Under the pieces are notes generated by a model, which saw nothing but the letters and a program-made list of their open reading frames with translations, searched no databases and was not told the origin of the DNA. A DNA stretch of 64,000 nucleotides, from the NCBI GenBank assembly GCA_963739645.1, contig CAVUBM010000096.1:1-64000 (forward strand). The letters are read 5' to 3'. The stretch is from JASHPR01 sp963739645. Lineage in GTDB: Bacteria; Actinomycetota; Actinomycetes; Streptosporangiales; Streptosporangiaceae. The position numbers and the translations under genes were made by a program. Shown one piece after another: positions 1 to 8,787 of this stretch. Every line of letters begins with the position of its first letter. Position 1 is the first letter of the stretch.

Positions 1-1671
1 GACCACGATCACCTGCGCCCGGCTGGCCAGCCGGGCCAGCCTGCGCCCGACCTCCACCGCCGCCTTGCCGCCGACCCCGGCGTCCACCTCGTCGAACACA
101 AAGGTCGGCACCGGATCCGCGCCCGCGAACACCACCTCGATGGCCAGCATGACCCGGGACAGCTCACCCCCTGACGCGCCCTTGTGCAGCGGCAGCGCGG
201 GCGCTCCGGGATGGGCGGCCAGCCTGATCTCGATGTCGTCGGCGCCATACAGGCCCGGCTCGCGCAGCGGCGTCACCGCGACCGTGACCCGGGCGTGCGG
301 CATCGCGAGCGCGGCTAGCTCGGCGGTCACGTCGACCGCGAAGTGCTCGGCCGCGTCCTTCCTGGCCGCAGTGAGCTGGCCGGAGAGCTGCTCGGCCGCT
401 GCGGCCAGCGCGGCCTCCTGCTCGGCCAGGCCCGCGATCCGGTCATCGTCGCCCTCAAGCTCCAGCAGGCGGGCGCTGGCCCGCTTGGCCCAGAGAAGCA
501 CGGCGGCTACGCCCACGGCCTGGGCGGTGGTCTGGGCCCCGGAGGATGGCGTCCCGTCCGGGCTGGCCGTCTCGGCGGTCTCCGGCGCCACGCCAGCGTC
601 CTCGGTGCCGGCGGAGTCCGCTGCCCCGGCCTCGCCCGCCACCTGGCCGGGGCCGGGCGGCTCACCGCCGGGCAGCCCTCCGGCCGCCTCCCCGAACTTC
701 CGGATCAGGCGCCCAAGCTCGGCGCGGCGCTCCTGCACGGCAGCGAGCCTGACCGGATCCGCCTCGACCGACTGCGCGTAGGACGCCAGGTCGGCCGCGA
801 CGTCGGACACCAGGTACGCCGCCTCCGACACCCTCGTGCCGAGCGCGGCCAGGGCGGCGTCGTGATGGGACGCAGCCTCCAGCGCCTGGCGCGCGATGCC
901 GAGCAGGGTGACCGCGTCGGCTGTGTCGTAGCGGCCGCTGGACGGGTCACCGATGAGCACCTCGTGCGCGCTGGTGGCCGCGGTGTGCAGCGCGTCCGCG
1001 TGCGCCAGCCGCTGCTCCTCGGTCAGCAGCTCGATGTCCTCGCCCTCGACGGGCTCCACCTGCTCGACCTCGGCCAGGCCGAGCCGTAGGTCCTCCGCCT
1101 CGCGCTGCCGTTCGCGGGCCCGCGTGGTCAGCTCGTCGAGCTCGCTCCTGACCTCCCGGTGCCGCTGGTAGGCCTGCTGATAGGCGGCCAGCAGCGTGGC
1201 CAGGTCGGCTCCGGCGAACCGGTCGAGCGCCTCGCGCTGCCGGCCGGGCTTGAGCAACTGCTGCTGATCGGCTTGCCCGTGCACCGCCACCAGGTCATCG
1301 GCCAGGTACGTCAGCAGCGATACCGGAACTGACCGGCCGCCCGCGTGGGCGCGCGACCGTCCCTCGGCTGACACCGAGCGGCTCAGGATCAGCGTGCCGC
1401 CGTCGTCGTCGAGATCGCCGCCCGCCTCGTTCACCTGGCGGGCCACCGTGCCGTCGGCGTCGACACTCAGCCGGCCCTCCACGTTCGCCCGCTCGGCGCC
1501 GGGGCGTACCCGGGCCGGATCGGCCCGGCCGCCGAACAGCAGGCCCAGCCCGGAGACGACCATGGTCTTGCCCGCGCCGGTCTCGCCGGTCACCACGTTG
1601 AAGCCCGGGGAGAGCTCGAGCACGGCGTCGTCAATCACCCCGAGCCCGGTGATACGGACCTCCTCAAGCAT
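1..1671 (-). CDS. recN: DNA repair protein RecN (3' end beyond window)
   Basis: SMC-like ATPase acting in double-strand-break repair with RecA. From the ATG at 1671, 557 codons are visible. Seen: Walker A GETGAGKT (residues 29-36), signature SGGELSR (about 500-506) and Walker B TFVFDE (about 523-528), with long coiled-coil arms between. The last codons read VIVV, just before the family's VTHLPQVA region, so roughly 40-60 residues are missing. Residues of about 325-375 form an Ala/Gly/Pro/Glu-rich low-complexity insertion in the arm region. An AAGGAG Shine-Dalgarno lies about 10 nt upstream of the ATG, supporting separate initiation. However, the same frame is open upstream into NAD kinase with no stop. 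Confidence 0.93.
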   Translation of the reverse strand, partial: MLEEVRITGLGVIDDAVLELSPGFNVVTGETGAGKTMVVSGLGLLFGGRADPARVRPGAERANVEGRLSVDADGTVARQVNEAGGDLDDDGGTLILSRSVSAEGRSRAHAGGRSVPVSLLTYLADDLVAVHGQADQQQLLKPGRQREALDRFAGADLATLLAAYQQAYQRHREVRSELDELTTRARERQREAEDLRLGLAEVEQVEPVEGEDIELLTEEQRLAHADALHTAATSAHEVLIGDPSSGRYDTADAVTLLGIARQALEAASHHDAALAALGTRVSEAAYLVSDVAADLASYAQSVEADPVRLAAVQERRAELGRLIRKFGEAAGGLPGGEPPGPGQVAGEAGAADSAGTEDAGVAPETAETASPDGTPSSGAQTTAQAVGVAAVLLWAKRASARLLELEGDDDRIAGLAEQEAALAAAAEQLSGQLTAARKDAAEHFAVDVTAELAALAMPHARVTVAVTPLREPGLYGADDIEIRLAAHPGAPALPLHKGASGGELSRVMLAIEVVFAGADPVPTFVFDEVDAGVGGKAAVEVGRRLARLASRAQVIVV

Positions 1672-2688
1672 CGCCGCCCGGCTCCTTGTCTCGCTGGCGT
1701 GCCGCCGTGAATCCCTGGTGCAGACCCAGATCGGCGTCCTCGCCCGCCGGCTGCCCAGGCCCCGCCAGCCCGTCACCGGAAGGCCGAACTTGGCGACCAG
1801 CCGGTCGGTGAAGGTCGCGCCGATATCGGCTCCGTCGGCGCCCGCGCTGGCACGGAGCCTCGCGAGCAGCACCGGCTCGCTGCCGCGCCGTACCTCGACA
1901 CGCGCACCGGGATCCAAATCGACCCTACGACGTCCATCGCACCATAGAACGGCCCCGGAAGTCTCACCGTGCCCCGGCGCGGCGCCTATTACCTCCGCCG
2001 CGAGAACCGATTGCGGCGACACCACCATGGGCCCGGCGAAGAGGGCGTGCGCGCTGATCGGCACCAGCAGCAGCGCCTCGACATCCGGCCAGACGACGGG
2101 CCCGCCCGCGGAGAAGGCGTACGCCGTGGATCCGGTCGGGGTCGCGAACACGACGCCGTCGCATCCCCACCGGGACAATGGGCGCCCGTCTACCTCGATA
2201 ACCACGTCGAGCATCCGCTCTCGGGCGGCCTTTTCCACGGTGGCCTCGTTCAGCGCCCACGTGGTGGCCTTGACGCCGCCGTTGCTCCGCACGGTGACCT
2301 CGGTCGTCATCCGCCGTTCGATCACGTACTGTCTCTCGACGACCCGGTCGACCGCATCGGAGAGGTCCTCGGGTTCGGCCTCGGCCAGGAAGCCCACGTG
2401 GCCCAGGTTGACCCCGAGCAGCGGCACGCCCGCGGGCCTGGCCAGCTCCGCGGCGCGCAGCAGGGTGCCGTCGCCGCCGATCACCAGCACCATCTCGGCG
2501 CCGTCAGCGGCCAGAGAGGAGACCGGCACGATGTCGGCTCCGGCCGCGCCCAGGGCCGCGGCTTCGGGTTCCAGCACCCGGACGTTAACGCCCGCGGACG
2601 TCAGCCTGTCCACCACGACCCGGGCAATATGCACCCCGGCGGGCCGTCCGGGGTTCGCCACCAGGAGCATCGTCCGCTTCGACTTCAC
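1672..2688 (-). CDS. nadK: NAD kinase, open in frame into RecN
   Basis: Phosphorylates NAD to NADP in the cytosol. Start is GTG at 2688, overlapping the tlyA stop as GTGA, with GGAAGGA 5 nt upstream. Family marks: GGDGT at residues 71-75, the nucleotide-binding run ATPTGSTAYAFSAGG near 182-196, and the C-terminal FTDRLVAKFGLPVTGWRG typical of actinobacterial enzymes. After GWRG no stop occurs: the frame runs about 28 Arg-rich codons straight into the recN ATG at 1671. Either this is an NadK-RecN fusion or readthrough, or a base is missing at the GGGG run near 1759. Adding one G there gives a frame ending at a TGA that overlaps the recN start, the usual coupled layout. Confidence 0.85.
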
Positions 2689-3485
2689 TGCGGTCCTTCC
2701 GTGATTGCCCGCTCCAGGGCGGTGGGATCCAGCGGCGGCGCCGCACGGCGCAGCCACAGGAAATACTCCACATTTCCGGATGGTCCGGGTAGCGGACTGG
2801 CCACGATTCCCTCTACCCCGAGGCCCAGATGCAATGCGGCGGCGGCCACCGACGTCACGGCGGCCGCCCGCTGGCCGGGATCACGGACCACGCCCCCCGC
2901 TCCTACGTTTCCCCGGCCCACCTCGAACTGCGGCTTCACCAGCAACACGAAGTCGGCATCCGGGGCGGCGCAGGCCACCAGCGCGGAGAGCACGACGGCC
3001 AGCGAGATGAACGACAGGTCAGCCGTGACCAGGCCGGGGGCGGGTGCCACCTGTTCCGGCCGGAGCTGGCGTACGTTGACGCGCTCGAGCACGGTGACCC
3101 TCGGGTCGCTGCGCAGGGCCCAGGCCAGCTGCCCGTATCCGACGTCGACCGCCACGACGTGCGCCGCCCCGGCCCGGAGCAGAACGTCGGTGAAGCCGCC
3201 CGTCGATGCCCCGGCGTCCAGGCAGCGCCGCCCGGCGACCGTCAGCCCGGTGAAAGCGGCGAGCGCGCCCTGCAGCTTGGTCCCGCCCCGGGATACGTAC
3301 TCAGGGCCAGCGGCCGCTTCCTCGACGGTGATCGCCGCGTCCAGGCCGACCTGGGTGGCTGGCTTGCCGGCCGCCTGGCCGGCGACCGCCACCCGGCCGG
3401 CCGCGATCAGGTCGGCCGCCTGCTCCCGTGACCGGGCCAGCCCTCGGCGCACGAGCTCGGCGTCCAGTCGCGTCCTTCTCGCCAT
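2685..3485 (-). CDS. tlyA: TlyA family rRNA 2'-O-methyltransferase
   Basis: SAM-dependent methyltransferase; actinobacterial TlyA modifies 16S and 23S rRNA ribose and affects capreomycin sensitivity. It has 266 residues, normal for the family. An N-terminal S4 RNA-binding domain (about 1-60) is followed by an FtsJ-like fold: SRGGTKL with the conserved Lys70, SAM loop LDAGASTGG (89-97), the Asp of VTADLSFIS and the Lys of LVKPQFE, three members of the K-D-K-E set. Its stop overlaps the nadK GTG by 4 nt, so the two are translationally coupled. The order TlyA-NadK-RecN is the same as in Mycobacterium tuberculosis (Rv1694-1696). Confidence 0.93.
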   Translation of the reverse strand: MARRTRLDAELVRRGLARSREQAADLIAAGRVAVAGQAAGKPATQVGLDAAITVEEAAAGPEYVSRGGTKLQGALAAFTGLTVAGRRCLDAGASTGGFTDVLLRAGAAHVVAVDVGYGQLAWALRSDPRVTVLERVNVRQLRPEQVAPAPGLVTADLSFISLAVVLSALVACAAPDADFVLLVKPQFEVGRGNVGAGGVVRDPGQRAAAVTSVAAAALHLGLGVEGIVASPLPGPSGNVEYFLWLRRAAPPLDPTALERAITEGPQ

Positions 3486-3505
3486 GGGAGTCGCCTGCAG
3501 CCCGG

Positions 3506-4022
3506 TCAGCGTCCTCGCCGGCTCTCCGCGGCCGCGTTCCCGGCATCGGGCAGCTGTCCGGTGTCCAATTCGCCGAGCACGTCTCTCAGCCGCCGGTGCA
3601 CGTCCTCGAACACGGCGCGGTGCTCGGTCACCGGCAGCCCGGCGAGATCATCAAGCCGGGCCAGCGCCGCATCCACCCGCGGCTCGCCGGTCGCTTGCCG
3701 CTTGGCCGCAATCGACGCCAGCTGGTCATCCGCCGCCAGCTCGTCATCCGCATCCGCCGGGTCGTCGCCCACATCAAAAGCCCGCTCAGCGTCCGCCGCC
3801 AGCTGCCCGTCGTCCACGTCAAAAGCCAGCTCAGCGCCCGCGTCCGCCGCCATCTGCTCGTCGTCCGCATCCAGGGTCAGATCCCCTGTCCGCCTCCGCT
3901 GCCGGGCCGCTCGCGGACTCGCCCGCCAGGTCGCTGGCCGGGCCGGATAGCGGCTCAGCCGCATAGGCTTCGGGAACCTGATCGGGCGGCACCGTGCCGA
4001 AATGCTCGGTCTGGTGCTCCAT
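3506..4022 (-). CDS. small acidic protein upstream of tlyA (frame disrupted)
   Basis: No function recognised. The C-terminal part, with the run AALARLDDLAGLP and the helix EDVHRRLRDVLGEL, resembles the small conserved protein found between the HAD phosphatase and tlyA in actinobacteria (Rv1693-like). An uninterrupted frame exists from 3964, but its first 30 residues are unusually Arg-rich and lack a ribosome site. The frame starting at ATG 4022 (GAGGAG upstream) gives a natural-looking acidic N-terminus and joins the conserved frame if one G is removed from the GGGG run near 3890. Corrected length would be 171 residues, with acidic repeats such as AFDVDDGQLAADA in the middle. Confidence 0.6.
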
Positions 4023-4201
4023 CAGCTATCACTCTCCTCGCGCCGCCCGGCGCGGTCGTGCCGGTACATGTCCGCCCTCCTGGAACGCTACCGCCCGCGG
4101 GCACCGGGACGGTGCACCTGATGATGCTGACATGGCGCGGCCAGCCCGGGCTGCGTGCCACCAGGCCGGGAAGGGAGAATGAGCTGGAAAGCGAGGTCAG
4201 G

Positions 4202-4546
4202 ATGGCGACTGCGGAAGAATGCCGTAAGGCTCTGGAAGGCCTCACGGCCCGCATCTCGGAGATGGATCCGGCGCAGCGCGCTGCCAACCTGGAAGACCGG
4301 ACCCTGAGCTGCGAGATCCCTGATCTGGGGGTTACCTTCGTCACCCGTCTGGGACCGGATGGCGCGGATCCGGTCCGGGAGGCCGGTGAGGGCGACAAGC
4401 CCGCCCAGGTCCGGTTCATCGCGAACAGTGACGTCGTGGTGTCGATCTCTGACGATCCTGGGAGCTTCGCGCGGGCCTGGGTGACCGGCCGCCTGAAGGT
4501 GCAGGGCAATGTGTTCGACCTGCTGCGGCTCAGGAAGCTCATGTAG
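4202..4546 (+). CDS. SCP2 sterol-binding-like domain protein
   Basis: 114 residues, probably a single SCP2-like lipid-binding fold. The family pattern is recognisable in the last half: strands around VRFIANSDVVVSISDDP followed by SFARAWVTGRLKVQGN, where SCP2 proteins carry their 'aw..G.l.v.Gd' segment. ATG at 4202 was chosen because GAGGTCAGG lies just upstream; the open frame extends much farther upstream but that part shows no homology and overlaps a divergent gene. The substrate is unknown. It stands alone on the plus strand, divergent from the 4022 gene, sharing a 180-bp intergenic region with it. Confidence 0.75.
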   Translation: MATAEECRKALEGLTARISEMDPAQRAANLEDRTLSCEIPDLGVTFVTRLGPDGADPVREAGEGDKPAQVRFIANSDVVVSISDDPGSFARAWVTGRLKVQGNVFDLLRLRKLM

Positions 4547-4787
4547 AGCGCCGGAGGGATGCACGCCGTCTGCGGTCTCACCGGGCGGGGAGGGCCCGGA
4601 TGTCGATTCTCCCCCGCTTGCTCCCGGCCACCGGGGCGGCCCTGATCTCCCTGGCGACGCGACGCGGCTCGTTTCTCAGCCGGGTCGGCGGGAAGTGCAA
4701 GACCACGGACCTCGCCAATGTCTCGCAGGCCGCGCGGGAGCGGGAGGGCGGGGACGGGGAAGGCGCGGGGCGGGATAGCTTGGCGGG

Positions 4788-5468
4788 ATGACGGGGCTGA
4801 TCCGGCGGCCGCGGGCGGAGATCGCGCCCGGGGCGGTGCATGTTCCCGGCTGGCTCAGTCAGGACGAGCAGCGCCAGCTGGTTACCGCGTGCCGGGAATG
4901 GGCCCGCCCGCCCGCGGGGATGCGGGCGACCCGGCTGCCGAGCGGCGGCGTGATGTCCGTGCAGACGGTATGCCTGGGATGGCACTGGATCCCGTACCGC
5001 TACTCGCGGACCGCGGACGACGTGGACGGGGCCCCGGTCCAGCCGTTTCCCGGCTGGCTGGCCGATCTCGGCCGCCGCGCCGTGGCCGACGTGTACGGCG
5101 GTCCGGACGCGGCCGCAGGTGGTGACCCGGGGGCGGCGGACCGCTACGACCCGGACGTGGCCCTGGTCAACTTCTACGACGACACGGCCCGGATGGGCCT
5201 GCACGCCGATCGCGACGAGCGCAGCCTGGCGCCCGTGGTCTCGCTCAGCCTGGGGGCGACGTGCGTGTTCCGGTTCGGGAACACCGAGAGCCGCAACCGG
5301 CCGTGGGCCGACGTCGAACTCGAGTCCGGGGACCTGTTCGTGTTCGGCGGCCCGTCCCGGCTGGCTTACCACGGGGTGCCGAAGACGCTGCCGGGCACCG
5401 GCGACCCGGACATCGGCCTGAGCTCCGGCAGGCTCAACATCACGCTGCGCGAGTCAGGGCTGGCCTGA
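4788..5468 (+). CDS. alkB: AlkB-like 2-oxoglutarate/Fe(II) dioxygenase
   Basis: Oxidative demethylase that repairs N-alkylated bases such as 1-methyladenine and 3-methylcytosine in DNA or RNA. 226 residues, close to E. coli AlkB. Seen: NFYDD (128-132), the iron ligands H139-x-D141 in LHADRDE and H195 in AYHGV, and the 2-oxoglutarate motif RLNITLR (R215 and R221). The usual strand LSLG and DLFVFGG precede them. The stop overlaps the ATG of nei (TGATG), so both repair proteins come from one transcript. Confidence 0.92.
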   Translation: MTGLIRRPRAEIAPGAVHVPGWLSQDEQRQLVTACREWARPPAGMRATRLPSGGVMSVQTVCLGWHWIPYRYSRTADDVDGAPVQPFPGWLADLGRRAVADVYGGPDAAAGGDPGAADRYDPDVALVNFYDDTARMGLHADRDERSLAPVVSLSLGATCVFRFGNTESRNRPWADVELESGDLFVFGGPSRLAYHGVPKTLPGTGDPDIGLSSGRLNITLRESGLA

Positions 5469-6247
5469 TGCCCGAGGGTGATGTGGTCTGGCGCACGGCT
5501 CGCCAGCTGGATGCGGCGCTGACCGGCCGCGTGCTCACGTGCAGCGACTTCCGGGTCCCCCGGCACGCCACGGCGGACCTGACCGGGCGCACGGTGACCG
5601 GGACGGTGTCCCGGGGCAAGCACCTGCTGACCCGGGTGGACGGCGGCCTGACCGTCCACACGCACCTGCGGATGGACGGATCCTGGCGGATCCGGCCGGC
5701 GGGCGGCTACCTGCCCCGCGATCACCGGATCAGGCTGGTGCTCGGCAACGACGCGCAGCAGGCGATCGGGTACCTGCTCGGCATCGTGGAGGTGCTGAAG
5801 ACCGAGCACGAGTCACGCGCCGTCGGCCATCTCGGCCCCGACCTGCTCGGTCCCGACTGGGATGCGGCCGAGGCGTTGCGCCGCCTTCAGGCCGACCCGG
5901 CCCGCCCGGTCGGCGAGGCCCTGCTCGATCAGCGGAATCTGGCGGGCATCGGCAACATCTACCAGTCCGAGACGCTGTTCCTGCGCGGCGTGAGCCCGTG
6001 GCGGCCGGTCGGCGAGGTCGACGGGCTGCCCGACGTCGTCGACCTGGCCCGGCGGCTGCTGGAGGCGAACAAGGAGCGGGTCGGCCAGGTCACCACCGGG
6101 GACACGGCGCGCGGCCGGGGGACGTGGGTGCACGGCCGGGCCCGCCGGCCATGCCGCCGCTGTGGCACGGCGATCCGCACGGCGAGCCTGGGTACCGCGC
6201 CGGAGGCGCGGATCACGTTCTGGTGCCCCCGCTGTCAGCCGGGCTGA
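5468..6247 (+). CDS. nei: Nei/Fpg family DNA glycosylase (endonuclease VIII-like)
   Basis: Removes oxidised bases and cleaves the abasic strand. 259 residues. The mature N-terminus is PEGDVVWRTA, with catalytic Pro2 and Glu3 as in endonuclease VIII and mycobacterial Nei2; Fpg would read PELPEV. The helix-two-turn-helix segment QRNLAGIGNIYQSE is followed by a four-cysteine zinc finger (C229, C232, C253, C256). Translationally coupled to the AlkB gene by a 1-base TGATG overlap. Its 3' end overlaps the convergent membrane-protein gene by 13 bp. Confidence 0.92.
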   Translation: MPEGDVVWRTARQLDAALTGRVLTCSDFRVPRHATADLTGRTVTGTVSRGKHLLTRVDGGLTVHTHLRMDGSWRIRPAGGYLPRDHRIRLVLGNDAQQAIGYLLGIVEVLKTEHESRAVGHLGPDLLGPDWDAAEALRRLQADPARPVGEALLDQRNLAGIGNIYQSETLFLRGVSPWRPVGEVDGLPDVVDLARRLLEANKERVGQVTTGDTARGRGTWVHGRARRPCRRCGTAIRTASLGTAPEARITFWCPRCQPG

Positions 6248-7674
6248 CCGGCGGGCCGCCCAGCACTGCGTCCGTCGGCTCGGCCGGCGGCGCGGACGGG
6301 GGCGTTCCGGCCGCTTTCGCACGGAGCCGGACGCCGGTGAAGAAGGGGGCCGCGCGGACCGGGATCCGCGGCAGAGGAGAGGGCAGCGCGGACCGGGACG
6401 CCAGCGAAGAACAGGGTGACGACCAGGCCCGCGACCATCAGTGACCACCAGCCCCACGGCCCCCGCCACTGGGCCTGCGAGACGAACGTGATCGTCCCGG
6501 CGGCGAGCGAGGCCGGGATGAGGCGCCACCACCGCCGCGCGGCCGGTATCAGCGCCACCGCCAGGGGTGGCCACAGGTAGAACGCCACCATCACCGGTTC
6601 CAGCACCGACCGGAGGGCCAGCGCTGCCGCCACCCACCACAGCAGTTCCTGGAGAACCTCCGGGCTCCATCCGGCCGACCGCAGCAGCGCACGCCACCGG
6701 CGCCCCACCACCAGCGCGCACCCTCCGGCGATGAGCACGGTCAGCACCCTGGCCGGCCCGGTGGCCACGAGGCCGTGGTCCATATGCGGGGCGAAGGACG
6801 TCCACGGGGTCGGGTGATCCACGATCGGCGAGTTGGGCTGGCTGGTCACGGCCCTGACCGTGGCGCTCCAGTTCGCCGCCGCGGCGGCCGCGAGCAGCGC
6901 CACCGCCGGGGCCGCGGCCCGGGCCAGGAACCCGGCCAGCCGCCGCGGCTCGATCACCACCAGGACGAACGGCAGCGCGAGCAGCACCAGCGGCTGCACC
7001 GCCACCGCCGCGCCGATCAGCCACGCCGACCGCGCCGTGCGGCCGGTGCGGGCCAGCGCCAGGATGCCGTAGAGCAGCAGTCCCACGGCCACCGCGTCCT
7101 CGGGATGCCCCCAGCGCACCGAGACGTTCCACAGCACCACCGCCCCGGCGGCGGCCAGGAAGGCGCGCTTGGGCCGGGACACGCCCAGGTGCTCGGCGAG
7201 CGCGTCCGCGGCGAACAGCGCCACGCCCGACAGCGCCACCTGATAGGGCCCGGCCAGCAGCCACGCGGCGGGCTGGGTATTTTCCGGGCCCGGGAGCTGC
7301 AGCGGGATCCCGACGGCGTCGATAAGCGCCACCACCGGGACCAGGATCACCGCCGCGCCCGGGAACGTGATCAGAGCCGTGGGCTGGGTATACAGGCCGC
7401 CCAGGTTCAGGTGCACGAGCCGCTGCGCCGCGGTCAGCGTGCCCCACAGGTCATCCGGCAGCGCCCAGGCCGAGACGTGGGCCAGATGGGGTCCGTACCA
7501 GGTGGTGTCGGCCATTCCGGCGATGATCAGCACCACCGTGGCGATCAGCGGGAACAGCCGCCTGACCAGCCGCGGCGCGGGCCCGCGGCGGCGGCTCGTG
7601 TCCTCGGCCGGCGGCGGGACGGCCTGCCGGGGCCCGCTCGGCTTCCGCCGCGCGCACGCTGTCCACGCTGCCAC
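6235..7674 (-). CDS. polytopic membrane protein, unknown function
   Basis: 479 residues from a GTG start, with roughly 10 hydrophobic segments after a basic N-terminal tail (first segment about 41-57) and a polar, Arg/Pro-rich C-terminal tail. The layout (loop rich in Trp/His/Asp after the first segment, then repeated Ala/Leu/Val helices) resembles GT-C type glycosyltransferases or DUF2029-like proteins, but I see no decisive motif. A long hairpin precedes it and separates it from the ABC permease gene; it overlaps nei tail to tail. Confidence 0.7.
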   Translation of the reverse strand: MAAWTACARRKPSGPRQAVPPPAEDTSRRRGPAPRLVRRLFPLIATVVLIIAGMADTTWYGPHLAHVSAWALPDDLWGTLTAAQRLVHLNLGGLYTQPTALITFPGAAVILVPVVALIDAVGIPLQLPGPENTQPAAWLLAGPYQVALSGVALFAADALAEHLGVSRPKRAFLAAAGAVVLWNVSVRWGHPEDAVAVGLLLYGILALARTGRTARSAWLIGAAVAVQPLVLLALPFVLVVIEPRRLAGFLARAAAPAVALLAAAAAANWSATVRAVTSQPNSPIVDHPTPWTSFAPHMDHGLVATGPARVLTVLIAGGCALVVGRRWRALLRSAGWSPEVLQELLWWVAAALALRSVLEPVMVAFYLWPPLAVALIPAARRWWRLIPASLAAGTITFVSQAQWRGPWGWWSLMVAGLVVTLFFAGVPVRAALSSAADPGPRGPLLHRRPAPCESGRNAPVRAAGRADGRSAGRPAGQPG

Positions 7675-7789
7675 GTTTCCGTGTCATGCCACGACCGCCC
7701 CAGGTCTGCCCGCCCGACCAGCCAAATCATAGCCTCGCGGGCGACCAGGGCCGTAGGGCTCAGCCTGCCTCCCGGGGAGGCCCGCAGCG

Positions 7790-7841
7790 GCCGGGACGCT
7801 CCCGGGCGGGTGAATCGCCCGGCGGGTTGGAGCGTCCCGGC
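7790..7841. terminator. compound hairpin in intergenic region
   Basis: Arms 7790-7802 and 7829-7841 form a perfect 13-bp stem (GCCGGGACGCTCC against its complement). Inside it a second 6-bp stem forms (7803-7808 with 7816-7821). It lies between the ABC permease 3' end and the start of the downstream membrane-protein gene. No T-run follows on either strand, as is common in high-GC terminators. Confidence 0.55.
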
Positions 7842-7850
7842 GGCTGTCAG

Positions 7851-7880
7851 GCCGGGGTCCGCCTTGCCTCGGACCCCGGC
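7851..7880 (-). terminator. terminator of the ABC transporter operon
   Basis: Perfect 11-bp stem GCCGGGGTCCG (7851-7861) with CGGACCCCGGC (7870-7880), loop of 8 nt, 30 bp after the permease stop codon. No U-tract. Acts together with the neighbouring hairpin at 7790-7841. Confidence 0.65.
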
Positions 7881-7910
7881 GTCCTCTCCATGCCGGTGAG
7901 CGGTGGACCG

Positions 7911-8786
7911 CTACGCGTCCCGCCGGCGGAACAGGATCAGCCCGGCGATCAGCGCGACGGCCGCGTAGCCGCAGAACACCGCGAACCCGGTCCACGGGCT
8001 GAACATGCTGGACCCGGAGACGTTCTCCCAGACCGCGCCGCCCGCGTTGAACGGGATCCACTTGTCGACGTGCTCGGCCCAGCTGCTGGGCAGGAACCCG
8101 CTCAGCACGTACGCGACGAACAGCAGCCCGATCGAGGCGCTGATGGCCCCGGCGGTGTGCCGCAGCACGGCGCCGAGGCCGTAGGAGAGCAGGCCGCAGA
8201 CGGCGAGGAACAGACCGCCGCCGATCACGGCGCGCAGCACCCCGGGCTGGCTGAGCGTGGAGTTGATGTGCTGGGTGGACAGGATGGCCTGGCCCACGAA
8301 GTAGCTGGCGAATGACGTCACCAGCCCGGTGACCAGCGCCACGGCCGTGAACACCACCGCCTTGGCCGCGAACGTGACGCCGCGCCGCGGCAGCACGGTC
8401 AGCGACGTCCTGATCATCCCCGTCGAGTACTCGGACGTGATCGTGAGCGCCCCGAGCACGGCGATGACCAGCTGGCCGAGGATGAGCCCGAACAGGCTCA
8501 TCTCGGTGGCCTGCGCGATCGACTGCGCCCTCTCGTGCGCCTGGGCCGCCGCCGGGGCCCCGCCGAAGTTCTGCGCGTGGCCGAAGCAGAACAGCGCGCC
8601 GAGCCCGATCGTGACCACGACGAGCGCGATCAGCGACCAGTAGGTCGACCGGACGGAGCGGATCTTCGTCAGCTCGGAGCGGAGCGCGCCGCCGAATCCT
8701 GCCCGCCCCCGCGCGGCAGGCAACGAAGAGGAATGGGGCAGGTGGGTGGGGCGCGGAGCGCTGCTGACCGGAACTGCTGTCGCCAT
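7911..8786 (-). CDS. ABC-2 type transporter permease
   Basis: 291 residues. After a polar N-terminus come about six membrane segments (first near YWSLIALVVVTIGLGALF), with the loop EYSTGMIRTSLTVLPRRG between segments 2 and 3, the usual signature of ABC-2 permeases of daunorubicin/bacitracin-exporter type. The start lies 1 bp after the ATPase stop, so the two form one exporter unit. The substrate cannot be inferred from sequence. Confidence 0.88.
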   Translation of the reverse strand: MATAVPVSSAPRPTHLPHSSSLPAARGRAGFGGALRSELTKIRSVRSTYWSLIALVVVTIGLGALFCFGHAQNFGGAPAAAQAHERAQSIAQATEMSLFGLILGQLVIAVLGALTITSEYSTGMIRTSLTVLPRRGVTFAAKAVVFTAVALVTGLVTSFASYFVGQAILSTQHINSTLSQPGVLRAVIGGGLFLAVCGLLSYGLGAVLRHTAGAISASIGLLFVAYVLSGFLPSSWAEHVDKWIPFNAGGAVWENVSGSSMFSPWTGFAVFCGYAAVALIAGLILFRRRDA

Positions 8787-8787
8787 C

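Noticed and set aside
1969..3966. 665-codon plus-strand open frame opposite nadK and tlyA
   Set aside because: Composition is a typical antisense shadow in high-GC DNA, with no motif; the minus-strand frames have clear NAD kinase and TlyA signatures.
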